Below are positions 36,437-45,503 of a DNA stretch of 64,000 nucleotides, piece by piece; positions within the stretch are counted from its first letter, which is position 1, and the number at the start of each line of letters is the position of its first letter. The stretch spans positions 3,224,001-3,288,000 of the forward strand of contig NZ_AP017369.1 in assembly GCF_002355155.1 (NCBI RefSeq), in the 5' to 3' direction. The position numbers and the translations under genes are program-made. Source of the stretch: Corynebacterium suranareeae (GTDB lineage: Bacteria > Actinomycetota > Actinomycetes > Mycobacteriales > Mycobacteriaceae). The notes beneath the pieces were generated by a model. It was not told the DNA's origin, made no database searches, and saw nothing but the letters and a program-made list of their open reading frames with translations.

Positions 36437-37495
36437 TTAGCTACTGAAACGCCGAACCCACCGCATGATGGGCTCTTCAATAAATGTGTAGCTGATGGCT
36501 GCCACTGGAATGGTCAAAGCTACCGTCACAATGAATACCAACAGGAAGTGTCCACTAAATAAGGGAATTCCCAGCAGTGGAAACACAATGGTCAGCACGG
36601 GTAGATGCCACAGAAAAATAGAATATGACCAGGTGCCAAGAGTTTTCATCCACGCAGAATCAAGCAACCGTGAGGGCGCACCCAACGCGAAAGGCACTAC
36701 TAAAAATCCTGCAAATAGTGTGCCCGCCAGAATCCTTAAGTTAAATTCCCAGGGACTGGGGTGCACCAAACCTAACGGCCCGTACCACTCTTGACCTGCA
36801 ATCCAAGCCACCACTAATGCTAGAACCACCCACACAACGTTCGGCACACGGGGGAACCGAATGCCTTCAATTTCTGCCGCGATCATGCCAATTGCAAACC
36901 AACACATATACGCAGGTGGCCAGATCTGCATGTTCGCCCAACCCTCGTCCAACGCATGCTCGACAAGGGGGATCCACGGCCAGACCAAACTTAATGCTGC
37001 GCCACCGGTAATCAACGCAAGACGCACCGGCTTACCAAACCTGTCCAAAATCCAGGCCAATAGTGGAATCACCAGGTAAAAGGCCACTTCCACGCATAGG
37101 GACCACAGGTGGGTTAGTCCTGTCATGAGTCCTTCGGGCCAGTAGATTTGGGTCATCGTGAGGTTGGCAAGCCATGGACCTGAGGGGATAAATAGCAGTA
37201 CTGCGATCACTGTGGCCCAATATGCAGGCATGATGCGGGCTAGGCGTTTGAGGTAGTAGAGTCCCACTGGTTGCCCGGCGCGGCGTCGCCACAGGACAAA
37301 GGCGGAAAGTGCGAAGAATACGGCGACGAAGAAGTCGAATCGTGCCAGTATTGCACCGATGTGTGTGGCCGGGTCTACTGAGGTTTGAAAAGCAACGTGG
37401 GTTGCCAATACACCCAGGGAGGCGATTGCGCGCAGTCCCTCGAGTGAGCTGATGAATCCGCGGTGGCGGATGGGTGCATATGATTGGGTAGACAT
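36437..37495 (-). CDS. tmaT: Acyltransferase-3 family membrane protein, TmaT-type (trehalose monomycolate acetyltransferase)
   Basis: A 352-residue protein starting at ATG 37495; the longer frame upstream is the shadow of the divergent gene. It has about ten helices. The acyltransferase-3 motifs are SLEGLRAIASLGVLATHVAFQ (about 17-37, catalytic His in the first helix), RFDFFVAVFFALSAFVLWRR, YYLKRLARIMPAYW and LTHLWSLCVEVAFYLV (about 130). In Corynebacterineae TmaT acetylates trehalose monocorynomycolate, which helps its export by MmpL proteins. Position in the Rv0228-like spot of a conserved gene order supports this over a generic O-acyltransferase. Confidence 0.82.
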   Translation of the reverse strand: MSTQSYAPIRHRGFISSLEGLRAIASLGVLATHVAFQTSVDPATHIGAILARFDFFVAVFFALSAFVLWRRRAGQPVGLYYLKRLARIMPAYWATVIAVLLFIPSGPWLANLTMTQIYWPEGLMTGLTHLWSLCVEVAFYLVIPLLAWILDRFGKPVRLALITGGAALSLVWPWIPLVEHALDEGWANMQIWPPAYMCWFAIGMIAAEIEGIRFPRVPNVVWVVLALVVAWIAGQEWYGPLGLVHPSPWEFNLRILAGTLFAGFLVVPFALGAPSRLLDSAWMKTLGTWSYSIFLWHLPVLTIVFPLLGIPLFSGHFLLVFIVTVALTIPVAAISYTFIEEPIMRWVRRFSS

Positions 37496-37537
37496 TATTT
37501 CAACATGCGAGTTTAGCGGAAAGGTGTGGGCTCTTTG

Positions 37538-38356
37538 ATGAAGCGATCTGCAGCGGTCCTCATTATTGTGGGTGTGCTGTTCCTCATTTTTGCCTTCACG
37601 GTACCGCCGTATGTTACAGGTCAGGCGCGCACCATTCCTAAGGATTTGGATCTGACGTTGGTAAGTGAAAGTCCGCAGGGTTTTACTCGTTCGGAGCATA
37701 TTGTTACCTCGCCGACTGATAAGATCGATGAGATTGCAACGCATGTGGAATCCACTTTCACTGATGCGCAGGGGCGAACGGTTGCAAATATTACTGATGA
37801 TGTGGTGTTGATCGGCCATTCGCGTTACCCGGTGATTAAACCAACTGCGTCTATTTCGGGGTCGCCTGCTGATAGCAGTAATGCGGTACGGACTGGTTTG
37901 CACTATTTCTTCCCCGCAAACACTTTGCGTAATTCTTATCCTTTCTATGACATTGTGTTGGGCGAGGATTATCCGCTGGATTTTGTTTCCCGCGAGGACA
38001 ATACTTATACCTTCTACCAGCATCTTCGTTATCTTCCACTGGATGAGACTCATAAGTATTCGGTGGAGCGTACCCTTCAGGTGGATCGTTTTTCCGGCAT
38101 TATTGTGTCCAAAGATGAGGCGCTCACGTTTCATGGCCCAGATGGCGATGACACCGTAGAGTTCACTTATACTGCGGAAACATCGGAGCTTCTGCAAAAA
38201 AATGCTCACGATATTGATCAGCGATTGTCGTGGGCTAAAGGTTTGGATTTCTTCTCTAAATTCTTTGGTTTGCTGTTGCTTGCCATTGGTGTGTTTAGCA
38301 CCGGAATTTTCAGAAAAGGCCAATTGATGAGCGCCGTAAACAAGCTCAGGAGCTAA
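37538..38356 (+). CDS. DUF3068 envelope protein (lipomannan maturation factor-like)
   Basis: A 272-residue protein with an N-terminal helix (about 5-25), an extracytoplasmic domain of about 210 residues and a C-terminal helix (about 238-258), the DUF3068 plan. In C. glutamicum and M. smegmatis the protein at this syntenic place (Rv0227c-like) is reported as needed for lipomannan maturation and lipoarabinomannan synthesis; I infer the same protein here. I chose ATG 37538; a GTG at 37526 would add four residues. It begins 43 bases from the divergent tmaT start and is followed 5 bases later by the next gene. Confidence 0.8.
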   Translation: MKRSAAVLIIVGVLFLIFAFTVPPYVTGQARTIPKDLDLTLVSESPQGFTRSEHIVTSPTDKIDEIATHVESTFTDAQGRTVANITDDVVLIGHSRYPVIKPTASISGSPADSSNAVRTGLHYFFPANTLRNSYPFYDIVLGEDYPLDFVSREDNTYTFYQHLRYLPLDETHKYSVERTLQVDRFSGIIVSKDEALTFHGPDGDDTVEFTYTAETSELLQKNAHDIDQRLSWAKGLDFFSKFFGLLLLAIGVFSTGIFRKGQLMSAVNKLRS

Positions 38357-38361
38357 ATGCG

Positions 38362-39786
38362 ATGACTCCGACCCGGCAGATCGCGTTGTGGGCGTGGACG
38401 ACTGTGCTTTTGGGGTCGTTGTTGTGGCCATTGGCGTCTGCCGGTGAGTTGTTGTTGCGTGACATGTCTGTGGTGGATCATCCGGCGTTGTCGCTGAATG
38501 CGCTGGGGTTTGGTGATTTGCCGTCGCGTAATGCTCCGCAGGATGGTGTGCTGGCGCTGTTGAATTTCCTGCCGGTGAGTTGGCTTGTGCGTGGCATGTT
38601 GCTTGGGGCTGGTTTTGCGGGCGCGTGGGGTGCGATGCAGCTGGGGCCGTCGAAATTTTTGGCCGTTACCGTGGCGATTTACAACCCGCTCGTGGTTGAG
38701 CGCCTGCTGCAGGGGCATTGGTCGTTGGTCATGGCAGTGTGGTTGTTGCCGCTGGTTGTGGCGTTGCGGAAGCATCCCCGCTGGCAGGTAGTTGCGATTT
38801 GGGCGGCGTCGCTCACGCCGACGGGTGCGGTGGTTGCGGGGGTCACTGGCGTAGCCAGTTCAAAAAGAAAATGCTTTACGACGCTTTTTTCCTTCCTTTC
38901 GTGGCTTCCTTGGTTAATTCCTGCGCTTCTTGCCACCCCAACCTCTGGTGGTGCGCTGACTTTTGCGATTCGTGCTGAAACATTTGCAGGAACGTTGGGA
39001 ACTGCGCTGGGTCTGGGTGGCATTTGGAATGCAGGGGCTGTTCCAGCCTCCCGTGACGCTGGGTTCGCGGTTGTGGGAATCTTACTTTTTGTCATTTTGC
39101 TAGCGGGTTTTAAAAACTGTCCATGGGTCCTCGGACTCTTGGCAGTTGTTGGCATGGTTGGTGCGGTCGGCCCGTGGCTGTTGCCAAATTTGTTTACGTG
39201 GACCATCGCGTATGTGCCTGGCGCTGCGCTGTTTAGAGATTCCCAAAAGCTCCTCATGTTTGCAGTTCCCGCCTATGTGTGTTTGGCAGCCGGTGTGAAA
39301 CACCCGTTGTCGTGGGTCGCTACCGGGTTGGCGTTGCTGCAAATTCCAGATGCACCCCGTGAAGTCGCAGTGATGCGCCCCAGTTCAGCGCATGTGGAAT
39401 CAGTAAAAGCGCTAGCAGAGCTTGCCGACGACCGCGACACCCTCATCATCGGCTCTACCTCTCTTGCTACCAGGGAAGATGGCATACCAGTGGTGGATCC
39501 TCGAACCAAAGCATTATCAGTAGTTGAGTCCGGTGAATTACGTGTAGATGGCATCATCACCGACGCTCCCTCCCAGCGCTGGACTGATGCAATGCAGGCG
39601 TGGTCGGCAGGTGATCTTGAGCGTCTTGAACAGCTTGGCATTGGTGTTGTGATCAATGGCGACGACGTCATCGAAACCAATGCGCCCCCACAGCGTGGCT
39701 GGAAATTCTATCTTGGTGTTGGCTTAACAATCTTGTGGATGGCTCTGCCACTTGGACTACTTTTTCGACGCAAGGCCAAGCAGTAG
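38362..39786 (+). CDS. Polytopic membrane protein, Rv0226c-like, function unknown
   Basis: A 474-residue protein with about ten to twelve hydrophobic segments in the first 340 residues, a soluble region of about 100 residues with alternating acidic motifs (about 345-450, DDRDTLIIGSTSLATRED), and a last helix near the C-terminus (LGVGLTILWMALPLGLLF). The layout resembles GT-C glycosyltransferases, but no catalytic motif is sure. Syntenic with M. tuberculosis Rv0226c. It probably acts on a polyprenyl-linked or lipid substrate with its DUF3068 neighbour (inference). Its last 80 bases are present again 418 bases further on (40125-40204). Confidence 0.75.
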   Translation: MTPTRQIALWAWTTVLLGSLLWPLASAGELLLRDMSVVDHPALSLNALGFGDLPSRNAPQDGVLALLNFLPVSWLVRGMLLGAGFAGAWGAMQLGPSKFLAVTVAIYNPLVVERLLQGHWSLVMAVWLLPLVVALRKHPRWQVVAIWAASLTPTGAVVAGVTGVASSKRKCFTTLFSFLSWLPWLIPALLATPTSGGALTFAIRAETFAGTLGTALGLGGIWNAGAVPASRDAGFAVVGILLFVILLAGFKNCPWVLGLLAVVGMVGAVGPWLLPNLFTWTIAYVPGAALFRDSQKLLMFAVPAYVCLAAGVKHPLSWVATGLALLQIPDAPREVAVMRPSSAHVESVKALAELADDRDTLIIGSTSLATREDGIPVVDPRTKALSVVESGELRVDGIITDAPSQRWTDAMQAWSAGDLERLEQLGIGVVINGDDVIETNAPPQRGWKFYLGVGLTILWMALPLGLLFRRKAKQ

Positions 39787-39817
39787 TGGTACCCGCGGTG
39801 TCCCATTGCGGCATAAG

Positions 39818-39947
39818 ACCAAACACAGAGACCCAGAAATCACATTTTCGACGTTTGTGGGTCTCCTAGTTTGGTGTATCGCTCTCAATACCAAACACAG
39901 AGACCCAGAATTTAAGTTTTTGAAGATTCTGGGTCTCCTGGTTTGGT
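39818..39947. repeat. Paired palindromic repeat C, copy C2
   Basis: Two hairpins, 39818-39875 and 39890-39947. Each opens ACCAAACACAGAGACCCAGAA and closes with a GGGTCTCCTRGTTTGGT arm; the second closes TTCTGGGTCTCCTGGTTTGGT. Outer arms match copy C1, but the inner stem AGACCCAGAA/TTCTGGGTCT is a different sequence that still pairs. Confidence 0.9.
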
Positions 39948-39949
39948 CG

Positions 39950-40080
39950 CTCTCAAATTTAAGCCCTTACCCTGAAAAGTCATACCTCCCCAGCAGCGCT
40001 TTTAACGGGTTTTCAAGGTCAAGTGCATGCATAAGCTCATCTAAGAAAACTCGAGGCTTTAAACAAGGCGATAAACGCTA
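39950..40080 (+). repeat. Intergenic repeat A, 3' module (copy A7)
   Basis: It follows C2 directly. AGCGCTTTTAACGGG near 40002 and a GGCTTTAAACAAGGCGATAAACG tail near 40053-40076 match the 3' part of the A family. It is more diverged than the others. Confidence 0.5.
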
Positions 40081-40124
40081 ACGCGCTTTTTCAGAGAGCC
40101 AGTAGGAGATTGATCCAAGTCGGG

Positions 40125-40204
40125 TCTATCTTGGCGTTGGCTTAACGATCTTGTGGATGGCTCTGCCGCTTGGACTACTTTTTCGACGCAAGGCCAAGAA
40201 GTAG
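40125..40204 (+). repeat. Duplicate of the 3' end of the upstream membrane protein gene
   Basis: The 80 bases match 39707-39786 with four mismatches and would encode LGVGLTILWMALPLGLLF plus RRKAKK and a stop in the same phase. A short further match (CCCGCGGTGTCCCA at 39792 and 40221) follows. The last 30 bases overlap the 3' end of the convergent glycosyltransferase gene. Confidence 0.9.
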
Positions 40205-41278
40205 TTCCTCAAACTGGGTGCCCGCGGTGTCCCAACTGTAGTTTTCGGCGCGCTCTTTGGCGCGGGTGCCGAGGTGGGTGCGGAGGGGGGCGTCGAAAAG
40301 CAGCTTTTTGGTTGCTGAAATGAGTTCGGCCTTGGAGTCGACGAGCAGGCCGGTTTCGCCGTCGACGATGGAGTCGCGCAGACCGCCGGAATTGCGGTAG
40401 CCGATCGTGGGGACGCTGTGCTGCGCGGCTTCTGTTACCGCCAGGCCCCAACCTTCCTTGCGAGACGGCATGAGGTGGACCGTGGCGCGCTCCAACAGTG
40501 CGTGCTTATGATCCTCGGCGACCTGGCCGTGGAAAATCACGCGGTCACTGACTCCTAAAGTCTGGGCATAATCCACGAGTTCTTCCTGCCACCAGCCGCT
40601 ACCCACGACATCCAAGACCACCCCATCAAGGGCTGCGACCACATCCATGGCATGTTCAATCTGCTTATGTGGCACCAAACGGGACAAGGTCACCACGTGT
40701 TGGCCGTCGCGGTCCAGGCGCGGAATGTGTGGCGGAACTGGATCCACACCATTGCGCACAATATGAATCTGCTGCGGATTCACACCCAGCGCAATTAACT
40801 CCTGCGCGCTGGGTTCAGACACCGTCACATACGGCGCTTTTTTGTAAGCACGTGGCGCAATTCGGCTTTCAATCAACCACCCCACCTGCGCTAAAACCGG
40901 GCCCACCACCGGCCACTGTTCCTTGTGACAATGGTGCGTGAGCAAAATGGTGGGCTTGCCGGAAAACAGCTTCCCAAAAAACGGAATGCCATTTTGCGTA
41001 TCCACCACCACGTCAACCTTGGAAAACGTACCGATCCCCACACTCCCCAACATCATGGCAACCCACGCCTTCGGATACACACTAAATTTCCCACCGCTTC
41101 GGGAATACCTCACACCATCGCGAAAAGAACGCCTCGGCGCATCAGTGTGCCCAGCTGTACGAAACACCACCTCATGGCCTTGTTTCGCCAAAAACTCACC
41201 CACCCGTTCAAGGTAGCGTTCACTTCCGCCACCTTGAGGATGAGTGGTATCACGCCAGCACAACAAAAGGATCTTCAT
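40175..41278 (-). CDS. GT4 family glycosyltransferase
   Basis: A 367-residue GT-B fold protein starting at ATG 41278; the frame runs open upstream to 41533 without a reason to start there. The N-terminal domain has MKILLLCWRDTTHPQGGGSERYLERVGEFLAKQGHEV. The C-terminal domain has HIVRNGVDP, VVTLSRLVPHKQIEHAMDVV (about 205), DVVGSGWWQEEL, VAEDHKHALLERATVHLMPSRKEGWGLAVTEAAQHSVPTIGYRNSGG (about 275-320, the EGxGxxxxEA nucleotide-sugar motif). Syntenic with M. tuberculosis Rv0225. Its C-terminus (LLGLASKK) is encoded inside the duplicated segment. Confidence 0.85.
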   Translation of the reverse strand: MKILLLCWRDTTHPQGGGSERYLERVGEFLAKQGHEVVFRTAGHTDAPRRSFRDGVRYSRSGGKFSVYPKAWVAMMLGSVGIGTFSKVDVVVDTQNGIPFFGKLFSGKPTILLTHHCHKEQWPVVGPVLAQVGWLIESRIAPRAYKKAPYVTVSEPSAQELIALGVNPQQIHIVRNGVDPVPPHIPRLDRDGQHVVTLSRLVPHKQIEHAMDVVAALDGVVLDVVGSGWWQEELVDYAQTLGVSDRVIFHGQVAEDHKHALLERATVHLMPSRKEGWGLAVTEAAQHSVPTIGYRNSGGLRDSIVDGETGLLVDSKAELISATKKLLFDAPLRTHLGTRAKERAENYSWDTAGTQFEELLLGLASKK

Positions 41279-41315
41279 AGGGTTATTCAGTCTAGCGGCT
41301 TTTAAACAAGTCATA

Positions 41316-41894
41316 ATGGAAGCCATGTCCACAACGATCACCGTTTTCTCCCCCACCCACTCACCCGCACAAATCCGCGAAATCATTCTCAGCGCAGCAA
41401 AAGAAGACGACGTTGACTTTTTAGGCGTTCCTTTTACCCACCCCAGAAACGTCACCATTGAGATCGACGACGATCTCATCAACGACTGCCTCGGCTGGCT
41501 CGACGATGTTGCACTCGCCTCTGGACTAGGCATTCAATACGATGACGAAATACTCCGTTACGGCGACGAAGACATCGCATTTACCACCCAAACCAAAGGT
41601 GACGACGACGCCCGCATTGGCGCCTCCCGCCTCGGTTTAGAACACCTCCTAAACTCCATTGCTGATGACGATGACTACCTCAAAATCGCACAGTTCGATA
41701 TAGAAAACCCCGCCGATGAATCCACCTATATTTCCGCACGAAGCCTAAGCGAAGTAGACGGATGGACCTTAGAATTCGGTGTCGCTGGAGTACGAAACAC
41801 CACCATTGTGGCCTCCACCGATGATGCGATCACCACCATGTTGCGCTGGATGAACGGCGAGGACATCCGGGATCTCAACTGGACTCGCGTCTAA
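41316..41894 (+). CDS. Acidic cytoplasmic protein of unknown function
   Basis: A 192-residue protein very rich in Asp and Ile (IEIDDDLINDCLGWLDDV, GDEDIAF, SIADDDDYL), with no signal or membrane segment. ATG 41316 is my choice; ATG 41325 is nearly as good. The stop codon TAA is followed at once by the ATG of the methyltransferase gene, so the two are coupled. I recognise no family. It lies between the Rv0225-like and Rv0224c-like genes and diverges from the glycosyltransferase with a 37-base gap; I know of no counterpart at this place in M. tuberculosis. Confidence 0.7.
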   Translation: MEAMSTTITVFSPTHSPAQIREIILSAAKEDDVDFLGVPFTHPRNVTIEIDDDLINDCLGWLDDVALASGLGIQYDDEILRYGDEDIAFTTQTKGDDDARIGASRLGLEHLLNSIADDDDYLKIAQFDIENPADESTYISARSLSEVDGWTLEFGVAGVRNTTIVASTDDAITTMLRWMNGEDIRDLNWTRV

Positions 41895-42704
41895 ATGGTG
41901 AGGCTCTCAAGGTTTCCCGGGTTTTTGGGGCTTCCCGGGTTTTTGGGGTTTCCTGCGCTGCGTCGTTTGGCCACTTTGCGTAGGTCGTGGGGGTTGCTCA
42001 CTGATTTCAAATTTGAGCAAACCCGACCTGATATTTTCTACGGCAACCTAGCCAAAGACACCTCAAATTTGGTGGAGGCGTTGTGTGAAGACTGTGTTGG
42101 CAAGGGGCTGGATGGGCTCAAGGTGCTTGATGTTGGTGGCGGACCAGGATACTTTGCCACAGCCTTTGAACAACGAGGTAGCACTTACTTTTCCGTAGAG
42201 CCCGATGTTGGGGAAATGTCAGCTGCAGGCATCGATGTCCATGGTTCAGTGCGCGGTTCAGGCCTTGACTTACCTTTTCAATCAGAAACCTTTGACGTGG
42301 TGTATTCCTCTAACGTGGCTGAACACGTGGCACAGCCGTGGAGAATGGGCGAAGAAATGCTGCGGGTGACCAACAGTGGTGGTCTTGCCATTTTGAGTTA
42401 CACCGTTTGGTTAGGCCCATTCGGTGGTCATGAAACCGGATTGTGGGAACACTACATTGGTGGGGCATTTGCCAGGGATCGCTATACAAAAAAGCATGGG
42501 CATCCTCCCAAGAACGTTTTCGGGGAATCACTGTTTAATGTTTCCTGCCGGGAGGGGCTTGAATGGGGAGCTTCAGTAGCAGATGCTCAGCTTGTGGCTG
42601 CATTTCCTCGCTATCACCCAAGTTGGGCGTGGTGGATGGTGAAAGTACCAGTTCTGCGGGAATTCGCCGTGAGTAATTTGGTGCTGGTGTTTAGAAAAGA
42701 TTGA
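41895..42704 (+). CDS. mtrP: SAM-dependent methyltransferase, MtrP-type
   Basis: A 269-residue class I methyltransferase. VLDVGGGPGYFATAFEQRG (about 73-91) is motif I, YFSVEPDVGEM motif II, DLPFQSETFDVVYSSNVAEHVAQPW (about 115-140) motifs II/III. Syntenic with M. tuberculosis Rv0224c; the C. glutamicum protein at this place, MtrP, is reported as needed for efficient transport of trehalose mycolates. The ATG follows the previous stop directly. The N-terminus carries a short tandem repeat (FPGFLG-LPGFLG-FP) before the conserved RLATLRRSWGLLTDFKFEQTRP. A bidirectional terminator follows. Confidence 0.82.
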   Translation: MVRLSRFPGFLGLPGFLGFPALRRLATLRRSWGLLTDFKFEQTRPDIFYGNLAKDTSNLVEALCEDCVGKGLDGLKVLDVGGGPGYFATAFEQRGSTYFSVEPDVGEMSAAGIDVHGSVRGSGLDLPFQSETFDVVYSSNVAEHVAQPWRMGEEMLRVTNSGGLAILSYTVWLGPFGGHETGLWEHYIGGAFARDRYTKKHGHPPKNVFGESLFNVSCREGLEWGASVADAQLVAAFPRYHPSWAWWMVKVPVLREFAVSNLVLVFRKD

Positions 42705-42780
42705 GTGCACTTGTGCGCTGCCGGGAAACTGCCGGAGGGCGTCGACAAGCAATTTTTGTGTCTAAAGTTTAAACATAAAA

Positions 42781-42827
42781 GTAGGGCTCCCACTGCAATC
42801 TTGTGCGGTGGGAGCCCTACTATTTTT
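42781..42827. terminator. Bidirectional terminator between mtrP and pck
   Basis: GTAGGGCTCCCAC pairs with GTGGGAGCCCTAC across a 14-base loop. A T-rich run (TATTTTT) follows on the plus strand, and TTTTATGTTT follows on the minus strand, so it can serve both convergent genes. Confidence 0.9.
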
Positions 42828-42832
42828 AGTTC

Positions 42833-44665
42833 TTAAGCCTGAGCTGCGGTAATGCGAGCCTTCAGTGCGTCGAACTGGCTGTGAACCTCTGCAGGAACAC
42901 GTGGTCCAAGGAAGGTGAGGTACTCTGCGTTGTCCTCAACATCGTTTGCCCACAGCTCAGCTGGAGCGGAAAGTGCTTCCTTGACATCCTCGATTGGGGT
43001 GTCGAGGCCTTCAAGATCAAGGTCTTCAGCCTTAGCAGTGTGGCCCACAACGGTCTCTTCTGCGCCAACACGGCCTTCGATGCGATCAATAACCCACTTC
43101 AGAACGCGGGAGTTGTCGCCGAAGCCAGGCCACAGGAAGCGACCATCTTCGCCACGGCGGAACCAGTTGACCAGGAAGATGGATGGCAGCTTGTCGCCAC
43201 CCTTGTTGCCCATATCGATCCAGTTCTGCAGGTACTCACCGGCGTTGTAGCCAATGAATGGGAGCATTGCCATTGGGTCGTGGCGCAGTGCACCAACCTT
43301 TGCCTCTGCAGAAGCTGCGGTCTGACCGGATGCGAGCAGTGCACCAACCATGGTGCCGTGCTCCCAGTCGAAGGTCTGGGTAACCAGTGGGACAGTGTCT
43401 GCACGACGTCCACCGAAGAGAATTGCGTCGATCTTAACGCCCTTCCAATCGTTGAACTCAGGTGCAGCTGCTGGGGACTGATCAATTGCTACGCAGTAAC
43501 GGGAGTTAGGGTGAGCTGCTGCTTCATCAGACTCAGGGGTCCAATCATTGCCCTTCCAGTCGATGAGGTGAGCTGGCGCGTCCCCATCCATGCCTTCCCA
43601 CCAAATGTCGCCATCATCAGTTAGTGCAACGTTCGTGAACAAGGTGTTGCCTGGTTCCATGGTCTTCATCGCAATTGGGTTGGATGCGTAGTTGGTGCCT
43701 GGAGCAACACCGAAGAAACCATTTTCTGGGTTTACTGCGTAAAGGCCGTCTTCGCGGAGCTTCAGCCACGCAATGTCATCACCAACAACCTGAGCGGTCC
43801 AACCTGGGATGGTTGGGGTGATCATAGCGAGGTTGGTTTTACCACATGCGGATGGGAATGCCGCTGCGATGTGGTACGCCTTGCCCTCTGGGTTGATCAG
43901 CTTCAGGATGAGCATGTGCTCAGCCATCCAGCCCTCTTCACGTGCCATAACAGAAGCAATACGCAGTGCGTAGCACTTCTTAGCCAGGATGGCGTTTCCG
44001 CCGTAACCGGAACCGTAGGACCAAATTTCCTTGGTCTCTGGGAACTGGGTGATGTATTTGGTGTCGTTGCAAGGCCATGCAACGTCTTCTTGACCTGGCT
44101 CCAAAGGTGCACCAACGGAGTGCAGGCACTTAACGAAGCTGCCGTTTTCACCAATCTTGTCCAGTGCTTCTGCACCCATGCGGGTCATGATGCGCATGGA
44201 CATAACAACATATGCGGAGTCAGTAAGCTGCACACCAAGCTTTGGATCTGGATCGCTAATAGGGCCCATACAGAAAGGCACAACATACATGGTGCGACCC
44301 TTCATGGATCCGGCGTAATGCTTGGACATTTCGTCCTTCATTGCCTGTGGTGGAGCCCAGTTATTAGTTGGGCCTGCATCTTCTTCCTTCTCAGAGCAAA
44401 TGAAGGTGCGGGACTCAACACGAGCAACGTCGGAAGGATTGGAACGCGCTAAGTAGCTATTTGGACGCTTTTCCTCGTTGAGCTTGATCAGGGTTCCGGC
44501 TTGAACAAGATCCTCCGCCATGCGGTCCCACTCAGCTTGGGATCCATCAACGAACACAACGGACTCAGGCTGGAAGAGCTCGACGGCGTCTGCGATCCAG
44601 TTCAGCAGTTCCTTGTTCTTGGTAGGAGCCTCACCCTGAAGGCCCTTGATTGCAGCAGTAGTCAT
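42833..44665 (-). CDS. pck: Phosphoenolpyruvate carboxykinase (GTP)
   Basis: A 610-residue protein matching the GTP-class [25 protein letters not shown] (about 270-290) holds the P-loop and the reactive Cys. [21 protein letters not shown] (about 220), [19 protein letters not shown] (about 75) and [26 protein letters not shown] (about 500-525, nucleotide-binding end) are also present. It makes PEP from oxaloacetate and is the first gluconeogenic step on organic acids. Gene stands alone between a bidirectional terminator and an 838-base upstream gap. Clean ATG at 44665. Confidence 0.97.
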   Translation of the reverse strand: MTTAAIKGLQGEAPTKNKELLNWIADAVELFQPESVVFVDGSQAEWDRMAEDLVQAGTLIKLNEEKRPNSYLARSNPSDVARVESRTFICSEKEEDAGPTNNWAPPQAMKDEMSKHYAGSMKGRTMYVVPFCMGPISDPDPKLGVQLTDSAYVVMSMRIMTRMGAEALDKIGENGSFVKCLHSVGAPLEPGQEDVAWPCNDTKYITQFPETKEIWSYGSGYGGNAILAKKCYALRIASVMAREEGWMAEHMLILKLINPEGKAYHIAAAFPSACGKTNLAMITPTIPGWTAQVVGDDIAWLKLREDGLYAVNPENGFFGVAPGTNYASNPIAMKTMEPGNTLFTNVALTDDGDIWWEGMDGDAPAHLIDWKGNDWTPESDEAAAHPNSRYCVAIDQSPAAAPEFNDWKGVKIDAILFGGRRADTVPLVTQTFDWEHGTMVGALLASGQTAASAEAKVGALRHDPMAMLPFIGYNAGEYLQNWIDMGNKGGDKLPSIFLVNWFRRGEDGRFLWPGFGDNSRVLKWVIDRIEGRVGAEETVVGHTAKAEDLDLEGLDTPIEDVKEALSAPAELWANDVEDNAEYLTFLGPRVPAEVHSQFDALKARITAAQA

Positions 44666-45503
44666 AACTTCTCCAGATTTGTGTCATTCGACAGAGTTCT
44701 CGTCCCCTAGCGTAGCTTTCTAATACCGAACTAGTTAAAAAGTCGAGTGAGACAACGGCCACATTTGTCATTACCAGTGCGCCTACCCCCTGCCCACGCG
44801 CATCTACACGCCTTCTCTAATGCAAGAGTCGTCATATGGGTAACCTAATTTGGGGGTGATTTTCCACTTGAGGATTCAACGTTTTCCGTTAGTTCATTTC
44901 CCATCAATGGCGATATGAAACAAATTTCCATACTGCTGACACATTCGATCGCGCATTTCCTTAAAACTGTGGCAGTAAAACTCTTAACATTCGGACAAAG
45001 TATGTCAAAACGCCGAGAACAGCGCCAATGGTAATCCCTTTCCCTAATTATTAGGGGAGAAATTTTGGCAAAGTTGGCCAATTACAGCACCCGAAAACCT
45101 AAAACCACATTCACTTCCACATTTTTGCCCGCACCGCCATACCCCACCCCTGCCCAGGCAAAGAAATCAGTGAATTCTTGGTCAGATTTTCCAACCAGAA
45201 TCCTCTTCATTCCTTGATCCAATACGCTAAACGTACACCACTAAACCCATACTGGTTATATCCAGTTGGTCCAGTTTTAAGCCTCCAATGAAGCTTCACT
45301 TTGACTCGCATAAGCACACCTCCCTAAATCTCCCGCCAGCAAGAAGAGTGTGCAGAAGCGGCAAAGTATAAAATTAACAAACATTGCAAAAATGAATCCA
45401 CACATTCGCGAAACTGCAAGTTTCAGACAGCCAGGTCGAGACCAGTACCCTGACGTCCCAAACCTCCTCATTAGCGCTTCCACTTCCCCCAAGGCTTAAA
45501 GTA
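44666..45503. promoter_or_regulatory. Long divergent control region between pck and the TDT carrier gene
   Basis: No convincing gene is seen in these 838 bases; the short frames at 44845-45081 and 45277-45492 have no ribosome sites or protein-like sequence. Two inverted repeats stand out: ACTGGTTATATCCAGT at 45251-45266, and GAAACT-gca-AGTTTC at 45410-45424. Either could be an operator for the carrier gene. Nearer pck, none of the known regulator sites (RamA, GntR, GlxR) is clear to me. Confidence 0.45.

Noticed and set aside
44845-45492. 78- and 71-codon minus-strand frames upstream of pck
   Set aside because: They have no ribosome site, no protein-like patterning, and lie in an AT-rich control region.
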